Below, in pieces: positions 4,263 to 12,099 of a stretch of 25,673 nucleotides of DNA; position 1 is the stretch's first letter, and every line of letters starts with the position of its first letter. Source of the stretch: a virus; IMG/VR virus record IMGVR_UViG_3300030390_001059, positions 1-25,673 of that record; one strand, written 5' to 3'. The translations under genes were made by a program, and so were the position numbers. Under the pieces are notes generated by a model, which ran no database searches, was not told the DNA's origin, and worked only from the letters and a program-made list of their open reading frames with translations.

Positions 4263-4334
4263 ATGAATAATAAACCTAATAATATCAATGAGTTAGAAGA
4301 TAAGCAAGAAGAACTATCCACAAAGTTATCCACA
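4207..4334 (+). promoter_or_regulatory. Cluster of DnaA-box-like sites
   Basis: Exact TTATCCACA at 4207-4215, 4228-4236 and 4326-4334, plus a one-mismatch CTATCCACA at 4314-4322. The first two are 21 bases apart, two helical turns. All exact copies share AGTTATCCACAG. The last two lie inside the small terminase gene and encode LSTKLSTG. Possible roles are DnaA-dependent origin, DnaA titration or a terminase recognition site. Confidence 0.55.
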
Positions 4335-4751
4335 GGCAAAGAAGTTAAGTCCTCTGAATCCCTTGCTACCATTGAGCCACAGAAAAAGTGCTTAAAAAAT
4401 GAGCAGGAAAAACGCAAGAGAGGAAGACCCCGACACCTTATTTTAGCGACTACCCAAACTGATGTTTATGAATTATCTAAAGTAGGTACTAGGCATGAAG
4501 ATATTGCTGTATTGTTAGGTTTCTCTGAAGATACGCTAACCAAGTATTATCGTAAAGAATTAGATAAAGGAAGAATAGAAGCTAATGCTGCTGTAGCTGG
4601 TACATTATATGAGAAAGCTAAACAAGGTGATACTGCTTCTATGATGTTTTGGCTTAAAACTAGAGCAGGATGGAGTGAAAAAAATACTACAGAATTAACA
4701 GGCGAGGGGGGTGCCCCCATTAATATCAAAGTAGTAACAGGAATAGATTAA
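4263..4751 (+). CDS. terS: Terminase small subunit
   Basis: A 162-aa protein. Residues 1-48 are polar and likely disordered. RKRGRPR (51-57) is an AT-hook-like basic patch. Residues 65-100 form a helix-turn-helix (VYELSKVGTRHEDIAVLLGFSEDTLTKYYRKEL). Residues 103-140 (GRIEANAAVAGTLYEKAKQGDTASMMFWLKTRAGWSE) are the signature segment of small terminase subunits of many short-tailed phages. It would bind the packaging site and regulate the large subunit. The start has a GTTTAAACGC spacer. Two DnaA-box-like sites lie within codons 17-24, in the disordered part where sequence can drift. It is separated from the large subunit by six tiny genes. Confidence 0.85.
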   Translation: MNNKPNNINELEDKQEELSTKLSTGKEVKSSESLATIEPQKKCLKNEQEKRKRGRPRHLILATTQTDVYELSKVGTRHEDIAVLLGFSEDTLTKYYRKELDKGRIEANAAVAGTLYEKAKQGDTASMMFWLKTRAGWSEKNTTELTGEGGAPINIKVVTGID

Positions 4752-4868
4752 TAAACGCCAGTACCTAAATTTTTATTTTTTATATTATATTATCTTATCT
4801 TATCTAGTATAGTCGCTGTATATACAACTTCTATACAATGTATATACAACTTTTAATTAAGGAATATT
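4752..4868. promoter_or_regulatory. A/T-rich gap with paired 14-bp repeats
   Basis: TGTATATACAACTT occurs at 4817-4830 and 4839-4852, 22 bases apart. Each copy starts with the 10-bp palindrome TGTATATACA, and the junction forms TATACA-A-TGTATA. Upstream lies a TTATC repeat (about 4789-4805) and TATATT/TAGTAT boxes. Together this looks like an operator pair beside a promoter for the small-gene and large-terminase block. Confidence 0.5.
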
Positions 4869-5024
4869 GTGAGTAATAAAAAAACTAAAAAAATAAAAAA
4901 AGTAATGAAAGAATATAAAGATGGTAAATTAAAATCATCTTCTGGAAAAACAGTTAAAAACAAAAACCAGGCTATTGCGATAGCAATGTCAGAAGCTAAC
5001 TCTAAAAAATATAGGATGGGATAA
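4869..5024 (+). CDS. DUF6496-like small basic protein
   Basis: GTG start at 4869 after AAGGAA (4858-4863). The product is 51 aa: a Lys-rich head, then VMKEYKDGKLKSSSGKTVKNKNQAIAIAMSEA. This matches my memory of the DUF6496 pattern (VMHEFK.GKLKS...V.NRKQAIAIALSEA) found as tiny proteins in phages and bacteria. It is complete relative to that family. No biochemical role is known to me; the basic charge suggests nucleic-acid contact. It is the first of six short genes between the two terminase subunits. Confidence 0.75.
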   Translation: MSNKKTKKIKKVMKEYKDGKLKSSSGKTVKNKNQAIAIAMSEANSKKYRMG

Positions 5025-5028
5025 AATT

Positions 5029-5184
5029 ATGTGGTCATGTCATTTATTTGTAGGATGTCATTTTGGAGTAGAATGGTACGAAGCTGAAAAAATAGATGAC
5101 TCTAAAAACAAAACACATTATAATTATTTTATTATAGATTTAGGATGTTTACGCATCCAAAGATGTGAGAATTTTAATGGCTAA
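5029..5184 (+). CDS. Small Cys/Trp-containing protein, unknown
   Basis: ATG at 5029, five bases after the previous stop. The 51-aa product begins MWSCHLFVGCHFGVEWYEAE and ends YFIIDLGCLRIQRCENFNG. The two beta-strand-like halves (FGVEWY, YFIIDLGCLRI) suggest a small beta fold. I have seen phage proteins with the same FG-x-x-WY...IDLG-x-x-R outline but cannot name the family. It has five Cys, three of them in CHLFVGCH and GC contexts, so metal binding is possible. Its end overlaps the next gene by eight bases. Confidence 0.65.
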   Translation: MWSCHLFVGCHFGVEWYEAEKIDDSKNKTHYNYFIIDLGCLRIQRCENFNG

Positions 5185-5329
5185 CGAGGAGAAAGATAAT
5201 GTATTACGAGATAATGTATTACGGAAAAACAAAACCGAAAAAGAAAATAATCAAAAAGAAGAAAAAGAAATAAATAACAGATTAGAAGAACTACGCAGAT
5301 GGTTTGAGTCTGTAGGAGATTGTGTATGA
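5177..5329 (+). CDS. Small charged helical protein, unknown
   Basis: ATG at 5177 lies within the end of the preceding gene. The 50-aa product is highly charged (KTEKENNQKEEKEINNRLEELRRWFESVGDCV), with one probable long helix. The stop TGA overlaps the next ATG (ATGA at 5326-5329), which indicates translational coupling. No family recognised. Confidence 0.6.
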   Translation: MANEEKDNVLRDNVLRKNKTEKENNQKEEKEINNRLEELRRWFESVGDCV

Positions 5330-5493
5330 GTTTATATGAAAACATAAATAAAAAAAAGAAAGCAGGTACTAGTAAATCTAAAAAGAAATCTACTATTTCC
5401 AAAAAAGCATACGCAGAAATGAAAAAAGGGTTTCCTAATTCTAAAAAAAATAAAGCTAAAAGAAAAGCTAAAAGAAAAAGGAGTAAAGCATAA
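5326..5493 (+). CDS. Small Lys-rich phage protein (SLYENI type)
   Basis: ATG at 5326 with AGGAG (5314-5318) and an ATGA overlap with the upstream gene. The 55-aa product begins MSLYENINKKKKAGTSKSKKKSTISKKAY, the head of a recurring phage mini-protein type with SLY-x-NI followed by basic residues. It ends in a run of Lys/Arg (KAKRKAKRKRSKA). Nearly half the residues are basic, so binding to DNA or RNA is likely by charge. Function is unknown. Confidence 0.72.
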   Translation: MSLYENINKKKKAGTSKSKKKSTISKKAYAEMKKGFPNSKKNKAKRKAKRKRSKA

Positions 5494-5654
5494 TGAAGGG
5501 TGTAAAACACTACACTAAAGATGGTAAGTTGTGGACAGGTAATACACACAAAATGCCTAATGGCAGTCTGCATACAAATAAAACACACACCAAAACATCA
5601 GAAAAGTTAGTGCATTATAAAGACTTGTCTAAAAAAGCTAAAGCTAGAGCATAA
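5493..5654 (+). CDS. Small basic phage protein (THKMPNG type)
   Basis: TAATG overlap with the upstream gene and an AAAAGGAG site 5' of it. The 53-aa product reads MKGVKHYTKDGKLWTGNTHK then MPNGSLHTNKTHTKTSEKL. It matches a phage mini-protein outline I recall (YT.DGK...G.THKMPNG...TGK.HT..S..L), with repeated His and Thr. The function is unknown. The stop TAA shares its A with the next ATG, so it is coupled to the 82-aa gene. Confidence 0.75.
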   Translation: MKGVKHYTKDGKLWTGNTHKMPNGSLHTNKTHTKTSEKLVHYKDLSKKAKARA

Positions 5655-5902
5655 TGGCTATTGATTACAGGGGTGAAAAATTCTCTGGTTACAATAAACC
5701 TAAACGAGCTAGAACCAAAACTAAAAAGTTTGCTGTACTAGCAAAAGAAGGTAATACAGTTAAATTAGTACGCTTTGGTGATGCTAATATGACTATTAAA
5801 AAAGACCAACCAGCGAGAAGAAAGTCTTTTAGAGCTAGACATAAATGCGACCAGAAAAAAAGTAAATTAAGTGCAGGATATTGGTCTTGTAAAAAATGGT
5901 AG
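5654..5902 (+). CDS. Conserved small phage protein, DUF5754-like
   Basis: An 82-aa basic protein, MAIDYRGEKFSGYNKPKRA...KKFAVLAKEGNTVKLVRFGDANMTIKK...ARRKSFRARHKCDQKKSKLSAGYWSCKKW. The blocks YRGEKF.GYNKPKR, VLAKEG..VK..RFGD and RRKSFRARH.C....DKLSA.YW..KKW are familiar from many phages. I link them to DUF5754 from memory. The two Cys near the end (HKC, WSC) could bind metal. It is the last of the small genes before the large terminase. No experimental role is known to me. Confidence 0.8.
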   Translation: MAIDYRGEKFSGYNKPKRARTKTKKFAVLAKEGNTVKLVRFGDANMTIKKDQPARRKSFRARHKCDQKKSKLSAGYWSCKKW

Positions 5903-5947
5903 TTTAAATTAACATAAGGTAACGACCTCTAATGAGAGTTACAAAAT

Positions 5948-7213
5948 ATGAAAAAAGAAATAACAACAGGATATAAACCTAGAGTTCCACAAAAACAAAT
6001 ACACCAAATGGTTAAAGCTAATCGTTTTAGTGTAGTAGTAGCTCATAGGCGTATGGGTAAAACAGTCTGTGCTATTAATCAATTAATACATAGTGCATTA
6101 AACTGTGATAAACCTAATCCAAGATTTGCTTATGTAGCACCAACATACAACCAGGCAAAAAGAATAGCTTGGGATTATTTATTAGAATATACACGACCTT
6201 TAGATGCTAAAGCAAATATTGCTGAATTGCGTGTAGACTTTATGGGTAGGCGTATCAATTTATATGGTGCAGATAACCCTGATAGTCTGCGTGGAATCTA
6301 TTTAGATGGATGTGTTCTTGATGAAATTGGAAACATTAATCCTACATTATTTACAGAAATTGTTAGACCTGCATTAGCAGACCGACTCGGCTACTGCGTA
6401 GCAATGGGGACACCCAAAGGTCAAAACCATTTTAAAGACTTGCGTGATAGAGGATTAAATAGTGATGGTTGGGAATTATTAGAGTTTAAATCATCTGATA
6501 CTAAAATTTTAGATAAAGATGAGCTTATTGCAGCAAAAGCTGAAATGGGTGATGATAAATACCAACAAGAGTTTGAGTGTAGCTTTAATGCACCTGTAGA
6601 AGGAGCTTATTATTCATCTATTATTAATGATTTAGATGAAAAAAAACATATTATAGATATACCTAAAGACGAGTTAGCTAGAACATACACAGGATGGGAT
6701 TTAGGAATTTCTGATTCTACGAGTATTTGGGTAGCACAAGTAGTAAACAAAGAAATAAGACTTATAGATTTTGTAGAAAATCATGGTGTAGGTCTTGATT
6801 ACTATGTTAATTGGTTACGAGAACATGATTATATGTATGCTACACATATATTACCTCATGATGTAGCTGTGCGAGAATTAGGCACAGGTAAATCACGAAA
6901 AGAAATGTTAGAAGATGCTGGACTTAATATTACAGTTGCAACTAAATTAACTGTAATGGATGGCATACAAGCAGCTAGAAAAATATTACCACGCTGTTGG
7001 TTTGATAAAGACAAAACAAAACAGGGATTAGATGCACTACGCAATTATCGTAGAGTGTTTGATGACAAAAGAAATGTATTTCATGATAGACCATTTCATG
7101 ACTGGGCATCCCATGCAAGTGATGCTTTTCGTTATTTAGCAGTAGGAATGGATGAATCACCTATGGAATCATGGAATAAACCTTTAGAGATTAATACCAC
7201 ATGGATAGTATAA
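5948..7213 (+). CDS. terL: Terminase large subunit
   Basis: 421 aa. Residues 1-180 form the packaging ATPase. The Walker A-type loop is AHRRMGKT (32-39), with Walker B VLDEIGN (123-129, Asp125/catalytic Glu126). A GTPKG coupling motif lies at 154-158. Residues 245-400 form the RNase H-like nuclease, with acidic residues D251 (WDLGISD), D305 (LPHDV) and D392 (HASDAFRY) as probable metal ligands. Length and order are normal for phage large terminases. It drives DNA into the procapsid through the portal and cuts concatemers. ATG 5948 is the only sensible start. It ends directly before the portal gene. Confidence 0.95.
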   Translation: MKKEITTGYKPRVPQKQIHQMVKANRFSVVVAHRRMGKTVCAINQLIHSALNCDKPNPRFAYVAPTYNQAKRIAWDYLLEYTRPLDAKANIAELRVDFMGRRINLYGADNPDSLRGIYLDGCVLDEIGNINPTLFTEIVRPALADRLGYCVAMGTPKGQNHFKDLRDRGLNSDGWELLEFKSSDTKILDKDELIAAKAEMGDDKYQQEFECSFNAPVEGAYYSSIINDLDEKKHIIDIPKDELARTYTGWDLGISDSTSIWVAQVVNKEIRLIDFVENHGVGLDYYVNWLREHDYMYATHILPHDVAVRELGTGKSRKEMLEDAGLNITVATKLTVMDGIQAARKILPRCWFDKDKTKQGLDALRNYRRVFDDKRNVFHDRPFHDWASHASDAFRYLAVGMDESPMESWNKPLEINTTWIV

Positions 7214-9400
7214 ATGGCATACGATAAAAAAATGATGAATAAAGATTCAGATGAAAGCCGAGAATTAGTAAATATTGTTGGCTCTCATATTGACGATTCT
7301 TTAGGCTTTATTGCAACTGATACTCAACTAGAAAGAGCAGCAGCTCTTGAGTATTATTTAAGAGAACCTTATGGCAACGAAGTAGAAGGTCGTTCTCAAA
7401 TTGTAACTGGTGAAGTTGCAGAAGTAGTAGATGGTGCATTACCACAAATAATGAAAGTATTTACTACTAACTCTAAAGCAGTAGAGTTTGAACCAGTTAA
7501 TGCTGGTGATGGAGCTTTAGCAGAGCAAGTAACACAGTATGTAAACCATATATTTTATAAAGATAATAATGGTTTTGAAATTATGCACGATTGGTTTAAA
7601 GACGGACTACTGCAAAAAGTAGGCATAGTTAAAGCCTATTGGGATGATAAAAAAAATACAACTACAGAAAAATATCAAAATTTAACAGAAGATGAACTTG
7701 CAATGTTAATGCAAGACGAAGAAGTAGAAGTAGTAGAACAAGAAGAAGTAGAAGAAGTTATAGAGCAAGAACCACAACCATCTGTAGACCCTATGACAGG
7801 ACAACCTATGATGGATGAAATGGGTATGCCAATGATGATGGAAGTACCTCCTATTGTTAATATTTATTACAATGTAAAATGTAAAAGAACAAAAGATTAT
7901 TCTCAAGTTAAAATAGAAAATGTAGCTCCAGAAGAATTTTTAATAGATAAAAATGCAACAACTATTCAAGATGCAGATTTTGTAGCACAAAGAAGTTTAG
8001 TTACTCGTAGTGATTTAATTGCTATGGGGTATGACCCAGATGTAGTTGCAGGATTATCTACTGGAGATTTATTAGATTTTACTCCAGAAAGAATAGCAAG
8101 ATATGGAGCAGGTGAAGAACCATTTAATACTAACAATTCTGATGATGAAAGTATGGAGCGAATTGAGTATTATGAATGTTATGTAAAAACAGATTTAGAT
8201 GAAGATGGTGTAGCTGAACTACATAGAGTTTGTTATGCAGACAATAAAATATTAATGCACGAAGAATGTGATTATGTTCCGTTTCATAGTGTATGTCCAA
8301 TACCCATCCCTCATAAATTCTTTGGTCAATCTTTAGCAGATAGAGCTATGGACTTGCAATTAATTAAATCTACAGTTACAAGACAAATGTTAGATAATTT
8401 ATATTTAACTAATAACTATCGTGTAGGTGCAGTAGAAGGACAAGTTAATTTAGATGATTTATTAACATCTACAGCAGGTGGTGTAATTCGTATCAAGAAT
8501 CCTAATGCTTTAGTGCCAATGACAGTACAATCTAGTGCAGCACAATCATTTCCTATGCTTGAGTATTTAGATTCTGTACAAGCTAAAAGAAGTGGCGTGT
8601 CAGATGCACAACAAGGTTTAAATCCTGATTTATTATCTAATGTAACAGCAACAGCAGTATCAGCAATGACTTCTGCATCACAAGGTAAGTTAGAATTAAT
8701 AGCTCGTATTTTTGCAGACACAGGTGTGTCGTCTTTATTTAAAGGCATATTAGCTTTAATTTGTAAATATCAAAACAAAGAAAGAATTATAAAAGTTCAT
8801 AACAGCTTTGTCCCTATGAATCCTAGAGAATGGACTACACAATATAATTTAACTGTTAATGTTGGATTGGGTACTGGTGGTAAACAAGAACAATTAGCTA
8901 CTATGCAAATGATATTGCAAAAACAAGAAGAAGTAATTAAAGGATATGGGTTAAATAACCCATTAGTTAATCTAAAACAATACAGAGATACATTAGCTAA
9001 ATTTGTAAACATGGCAGGATTTAAAGATGATTCTGCGTTTTTAATGGAAGTGTCAGAAGAACAAGCTATGCAATTAGCTCAACAAGCTGCACAAACACCT
9101 CCAAAAGATGACCCAAATACAGCAGCAGCAAAAATACTTGCAGAGGTAGAAAGAGAAAAAGCTCAAATTAAAATGCAAGAACAAATGGCAAAACTTAATT
9201 TAGAAAAAGAACAAATGCAATTAAAAGCTCAAAAAGAAATGCTTGAACTTCAACAACAACGCATGGAATTTGAAAAAGAAATGGCTTTAAAAGAATTAGA
9301 ATTTGCACAAAAATCACAAAGCGAAGATTCTAAAAATAAACTATCTGAATCTAAAGAACTTATAAATGCTTTAGATAAAATAAAAAACATTGCAGGTTAA
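7214..9400 (+). CDS. Portal protein, P22-like
   Basis: 728 aa, the large portal type seen in P22-like short-tailed phages. The N-terminus (ALEYYLREPYGNEVEGRSQIVTGEVAEVVDGALPQIMKVF) and the central stem/crown outline match that family. An unusual acidic, Met-rich insert lies at about 157-213 (E/V-rich, then DPMTGQPMM). The C-terminal 90 residues (about 635-728) are Gln/Glu/Lys-rich, probably the long helical barrel that P22-type portals extend into the capsid. It forms the dodecameric DNA gate and the binding site for terminase. It starts without a Shine-Dalgarno directly after the large terminase stop, so it is probably coupled. Confidence 0.93.
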   Translation: MAYDKKMMNKDSDESRELVNIVGSHIDDSLGFIATDTQLERAAALEYYLREPYGNEVEGRSQIVTGEVAEVVDGALPQIMKVFTTNSKAVEFEPVNAGDGALAEQVTQYVNHIFYKDNNGFEIMHDWFKDGLLQKVGIVKAYWDDKKNTTTEKYQNLTEDELAMLMQDEEVEVVEQEEVEEVIEQEPQPSVDPMTGQPMMDEMGMPMMMEVPPIVNIYYNVKCKRTKDYSQVKIENVAPEEFLIDKNATTIQDADFVAQRSLVTRSDLIAMGYDPDVVAGLSTGDLLDFTPERIARYGAGEEPFNTNNSDDESMERIEYYECYVKTDLDEDGVAELHRVCYADNKILMHEECDYVPFHSVCPIPIPHKFFGQSLADRAMDLQLIKSTVTRQMLDNLYLTNNYRVGAVEGQVNLDDLLTSTAGGVIRIKNPNALVPMTVQSSAAQSFPMLEYLDSVQAKRSGVSDAQQGLNPDLLSNVTATAVSAMTSASQGKLELIARIFADTGVSSLFKGILALICKYQNKERIIKVHNSFVPMNPREWTTQYNLTVNVGLGTGGKQEQLATMQMILQKQEEVIKGYGLNNPLVNLKQYRDTLAKFVNMAGFKDDSAFLMEVSEEQAMQLAQQAAQTPPKDDPNTAAAKILAEVEREKAQIKMQEQMAKLNLEKEQMQLKAQKEMLELQQQRMEFEKEMALKELEFAQKSQSEDSKNKLSESKELINALDKIKNIAG

Positions 9401-9631
9401 ATGGATAAACAAGCAGAAATAAAAAGTGTATTAAATACTCAATCATTTCTTGACGAAATAAAAGAGATGACTAAAGAGTGTTACGCTAAAATACAAAATT
9501 CTAATCCAGAAGATATAGAAATTAGAGAAAGTGCATATCAAAGGATTAAGGCAATAGACAGCATGATGACTAGACTGCAATCAGTCGTAGATAGCGACAT
9601 GATTAAGGATAAATCATGGACAATATTATAA
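9401..9631 (+). CDS. Small protein following the portal, unknown
   Basis: 76 aa, abutting the portal stop. It is a helical protein (IKSVLNTQSFLDEIKEMTKECYAKIQNSN...REsAYQRIKAIDSMMTRLQSVVDSDMI) of the size and outline of a short gene often found between portal and scaffold in short-tailed phages. No role is known to me. It may help head assembly by position only. Confidence 0.72.
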   Translation: MDKQAEIKSVLNTQSFLDEIKEMTKECYAKIQNSNPEDIEIRESAYQRIKAIDSMMTRLQSVVDSDMIKDKSWTIL

Positions 9632-9683
9632 GCATTTTGCTTATATGGGAAAGCCACACCGAGATGGCAATTAAGGAAATAAA

Positions 9684-10721
9684 ATGAGTGATGACACCAT
9701 GACTTCCGATACAACGGAAAGTGGAAATCTAACAGTAACAGATGCAGCTTCAGCTATTGAAGGTATGTTATCTGCACCAGAGGACTCCACAGAGCAACCA
9801 GAAGTTGTAGAAGAACAAACCGAAAAAGTAGAAGAAGTAGAAGAAACAGATGTTGAATTAGAAGCTGAGGAAACTGAAGAAGTAGAAGAAACTGAAGAAG
9901 TTGAATTAGCTGAAGAAGAAACTGAAGATGAATCCAAGATTGAAGATGAAGAAGTAGTTGAGGAAGAACAAACTTTCACAGTCAAAGCAGCAGGTGAAGA
10001 AAAAGAAGTTACCCTTGATGAACTTAAAAAATCTTATCAACTTGGCTCTGATTATACTAAAAAGACTCAAGAAGTAGCTGAACAGCGTAAAGTTATAGAA
10101 CAAGAAGCTAAAGCTATTATTGAAGCTAGAAAAGTTAGAGATGATTATGCTCAAAAACTTCAAGCAGTTGAACAATTCTTGATTGGCACTAATGACAGTC
10201 CAGAAGATTTAACAGCTATGAAAGAGAACGACCCAATAGGATATGCAGTTAAGGTCGCAGAAATGACCGAAAAAAAAGAAAAGTTACAACAAGTGCAATC
10301 TGAACGAGAACGCCTTGCTCAAGAGCAAAACGCAGTAAGAGCAGATGAAATGCAAAAGTTTGTAGCACAAGAAGCACAAAAGCTGACACAATCCTTGCCA
10401 GAGTTTTCAGACAAAACCAAAGGCGAGCAAATTAGAAATAATATTCGCAATTATGGTAAAAAGGTTGGATTCACAGACGAGGAATTATCTCAAGTCTATG
10501 ACTCTCGCCATGTATTGGTATTACACAAAGCAGCACAATGGGACAAATTAATGGCAGGTAAAGCTGGTGTTAAGAAAAAAGTCGCCAAAGCACCAAAGAC
10601 TGTAAAGTCTGGAGCTAAAGTAAAGCAAAATGTAACCGACATACAAAAAAAACAACTTAAAAAGCTACAGCAAACTGGTTCAGCCAGGGATGCAGCAGCT
10701 ATATTTGAAAACTTTATTTAA
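9684..10721 (+). CDS. Scaffolding protein
   Basis: 345 aa between portal and major capsid genes, the normal place for the scaffold. Residues 25-100 are strongly acidic (repeats of EEVEETEE), residues 105-260 helical/coiled coil (KKSYQLGSDYTKKTQEVAEQRKVIEQEAKAIIEARK), and the C-terminus is basic (KAGVKKKVAKAPKTVKSGAKVKQ). An acidic head with a basic tail is characteristic of scaffolds, whose basic end contacts the coat protein. The Glu-rich DNA also creates a long open frame on the other strand, which is a shadow. AAGGAA precedes the ATG. Confidence 0.85.
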   Translation: MSDDTMTSDTTESGNLTVTDAASAIEGMLSAPEDSTEQPEVVEEQTEKVEEVEETDVELEAEETEEVEETEEVELAEEETEDESKIEDEEVVEEEQTFTVKAAGEEKEVTLDELKKSYQLGSDYTKKTQEVAEQRKVIEQEAKAIIEARKVRDDYAQKLQAVEQFLIGTNDSPEDLTAMKENDPIGYAVKVAEMTEKKEKLQQVQSERERLAQEQNAVRADEMQKFVAQEAQKLTQSLPEFSDKTKGEQIRNNIRNYGKKVGFTDEELSQVYDSRHVLVLHKAAQWDKLMAGKAGVKKKVAKAPKTVKSGAKVKQNVTDIQKKQLKKLQQTGSARDAAAIFENFI

Positions 10722-10730
10722 GGAAAAACA

Positions 10731-11726
10731 ATGGCAGAATTTAGAACTTATACAGCGATTGGTCAGCGTGAAGATTTAAGCAACACAATCTACAGCATTG
10801 CACCAACCGAAACACCAGTAGTTTCATCTATTGGTAAAACAAAGGCAACAGCAACATTTCATGAATGGCAGACAGATACACTAGCAGCAGCAGTTGCGAC
10901 AGGTCTGAAAGAAGGGGATGATGCTTCAGGTGCTTCTGATGCTACTACAACTCGTGTAGGTAACAGAACACAAATTCAAGGTAAAACAGTTCATGTATCA
11001 GGTACTCTTGATGCAGTTGATAAAGCTGGTCGTAAGACAGAAACAGCTTACCAACTAGCTAAAGCAGGACAAGAGCTAAAACGAGATATGGAAAAAACTA
11101 TTCTTGGTAATGTAGCTCAAAACGCAGGTAATGCTTCAACAGCTAGACTACTTGGTTCTATCCAATCATGGTTATTAACTAACTATGTAACAGAAGCTAC
11201 AGCAGGTTCACCAGCAGGTCCAGCAAATGGTAATGGAACTGCTGCTCGTACTTCAGCAGGTAAAACTAACTATCTAGCGTTTGGTGAAGATAAACTAAAA
11301 GAATGTGTTAAAAAAGTATTTGAAAGTGGTGGAAACCCAACTTTATTAGTTGTTCCACCAACACAAAAACAAGCAGTATCAGCATTTGCAGGTATTGCAG
11401 CACAGCGTTATCAAGCTCCATCAGACAAGCAAACTACTATTGTAGGTGCTGCTGATGTTTATATGTCAGACTTTGGTACTTTATCTGTTGTTCCTGACAG
11501 ATTTATGACACCTGATGGTGCTACTGATAGTCCAGTAACAACAAGTGGTGAACAAGCTTTAGTGCTTGACCCAACTATGGCATCTATTGCTACACTACGA
11601 CCATTTCAGTCAAATCTATTGGCTAAAACTGGTGATAGTGAGAAACATCAAATGCTTGTTGAGTACACTCTACAAGTATCTAACGAGAAAGCACATGGTA
11701 TTGTTGCTGACTTATTAGTAGCGTAA
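10731..11726 (+). CDS. Major capsid protein, SU10 type (DUF5309)
   Basis: 331 aa. The start MAEFRTYTAIGQREDLSNTIYSIAPTETPVVSSIGKTKATATFHEWQTDTL and the segment RVGNRTQIQGKTVHVSGTLDAVDKAGRKTETAYQLAKAGQELKRDMEKTIL are characteristic of the SU10 major capsid family with the HK97 fold. The N-terminal arm, E-loop region (residues about 50-95), long spine helix (110-135) and late beta-rich P/A domains are in the usual order. It assembles the head around the scaffold. Codons are more G/C-biased and evenly chosen than in the early genes, as expected for a highly expressed gene. It is followed by a UUCG-loop hairpin. Confidence 0.94.
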   Translation: MAEFRTYTAIGQREDLSNTIYSIAPTETPVVSSIGKTKATATFHEWQTDTLAAAVATGLKEGDDASGASDATTTRVGNRTQIQGKTVHVSGTLDAVDKAGRKTETAYQLAKAGQELKRDMEKTILGNVAQNAGNASTARLLGSIQSWLLTNYVTEATAGSPAGPANGNGTAARTSAGKTNYLAFGEDKLKECVKKVFESGGNPTLLVVPPTQKQAVSAFAGIAAQRYQAPSDKQTTIVGAADVYMSDFGTLSVVPDRFMTPDGATDSPVTTSGEQALVLDPTMASIATLRPFQSNLLAKTGDSEKHQMLVEYTLQVSNEKAHGIVADLLVA

Positions 11727-11739
11727 TACAAATTAATGT

Positions 11740-11757
11740 TGCCCACTTCGGTGGGCA
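11740..11757 (+). terminator. UUCG-tetraloop hairpin after the capsid gene
   Basis: TGCCCAC (11740-11746), loop TTCG (11747-11750), GTGGGCA (11751-11757): a 7-bp G/C-rich stem with the extra-stable C(UUCG)G loop. The run after it (GTATTATTAAGG) lacks a continuous T-tract. It is probably a leaky terminator or a 3' stabiliser that raises capsid mRNA over the genes downstream. Confidence 0.7.
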
Positions 11758-11775
11758 GTATTATTAAGGATTAAT

Positions 11776-12099
11776 ATGGGAAAATATAACGACCAATTAA
11801 AAAAAGTAGAATACAGAAATTATAAAGAACATGACACAACTGATGGAAAGGTTATAGAAGTTGTACAAGATGTAAGTGATATTGTTGAAAAAAACAAAAG
11901 AGAATATAACAACAACTCTACAAAATGGGGTGATGAATTATTTGATAACAAAATAGCATCTATACCAATGACTGTTGTAGATAAACTAAATCAACAAGGC
12001 ATCATGAGAGGATTTCATGTATTAGACCAAAAAGCTTTTTTTAAATGGTTGAACGACCCAGATAATAGATTTTTTAGAACAAAACAGGGCAGAATCTAA
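11776..12099 (+). CDS. Conserved phage protein (ASIP...LNDPDNRFFRT)
   Basis: 107 aa between capsid and adaptor genes. The outline VQDVSDIVEKNKREYNN...WGDELFDNKIASIPMTVVDKLNQQGI...LNDPDNRFFRTKQGRI is one I know from many short-tailed phages at the same place. No function has been assigned that I can recall. It may be a minor head or neck component. The gene has AAGG upstream and its stop is directly followed by the ATG of the adaptor gene. Confidence 0.78.
   Translation: MGKYNDQLKKVEYRNYKEHDTTDGKVIEVVQDVSDIVEKNKREYNNNSTKWGDELFDNKIASIPMTVVDKLNQQGIMRGFHVLDQKAFFKWLNDPDNRFFRTKQGRI

Noticed and set aside
5181-5588. 135-aa minus-strand frame across the mini-gene cluster
   Set aside because: The plus strand there has five coupled small genes with good starts and family-like sequences; the minus frame is hydrophobic low-complexity shadow.
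5918-5943. GTAAC...GTTAC inverted repeat before the large terminase start
   Set aside because: Only 5 pairs plus 3 pairs with a large bulge; too weak to call a regulatory structure.
9671-10175. Minus-strand Ser-rich and Phe-rich frames within the scaffold gene
   Set aside because: Mirror images of GAA/GAAG repeats coding for the acidic scaffold head; no independent support.
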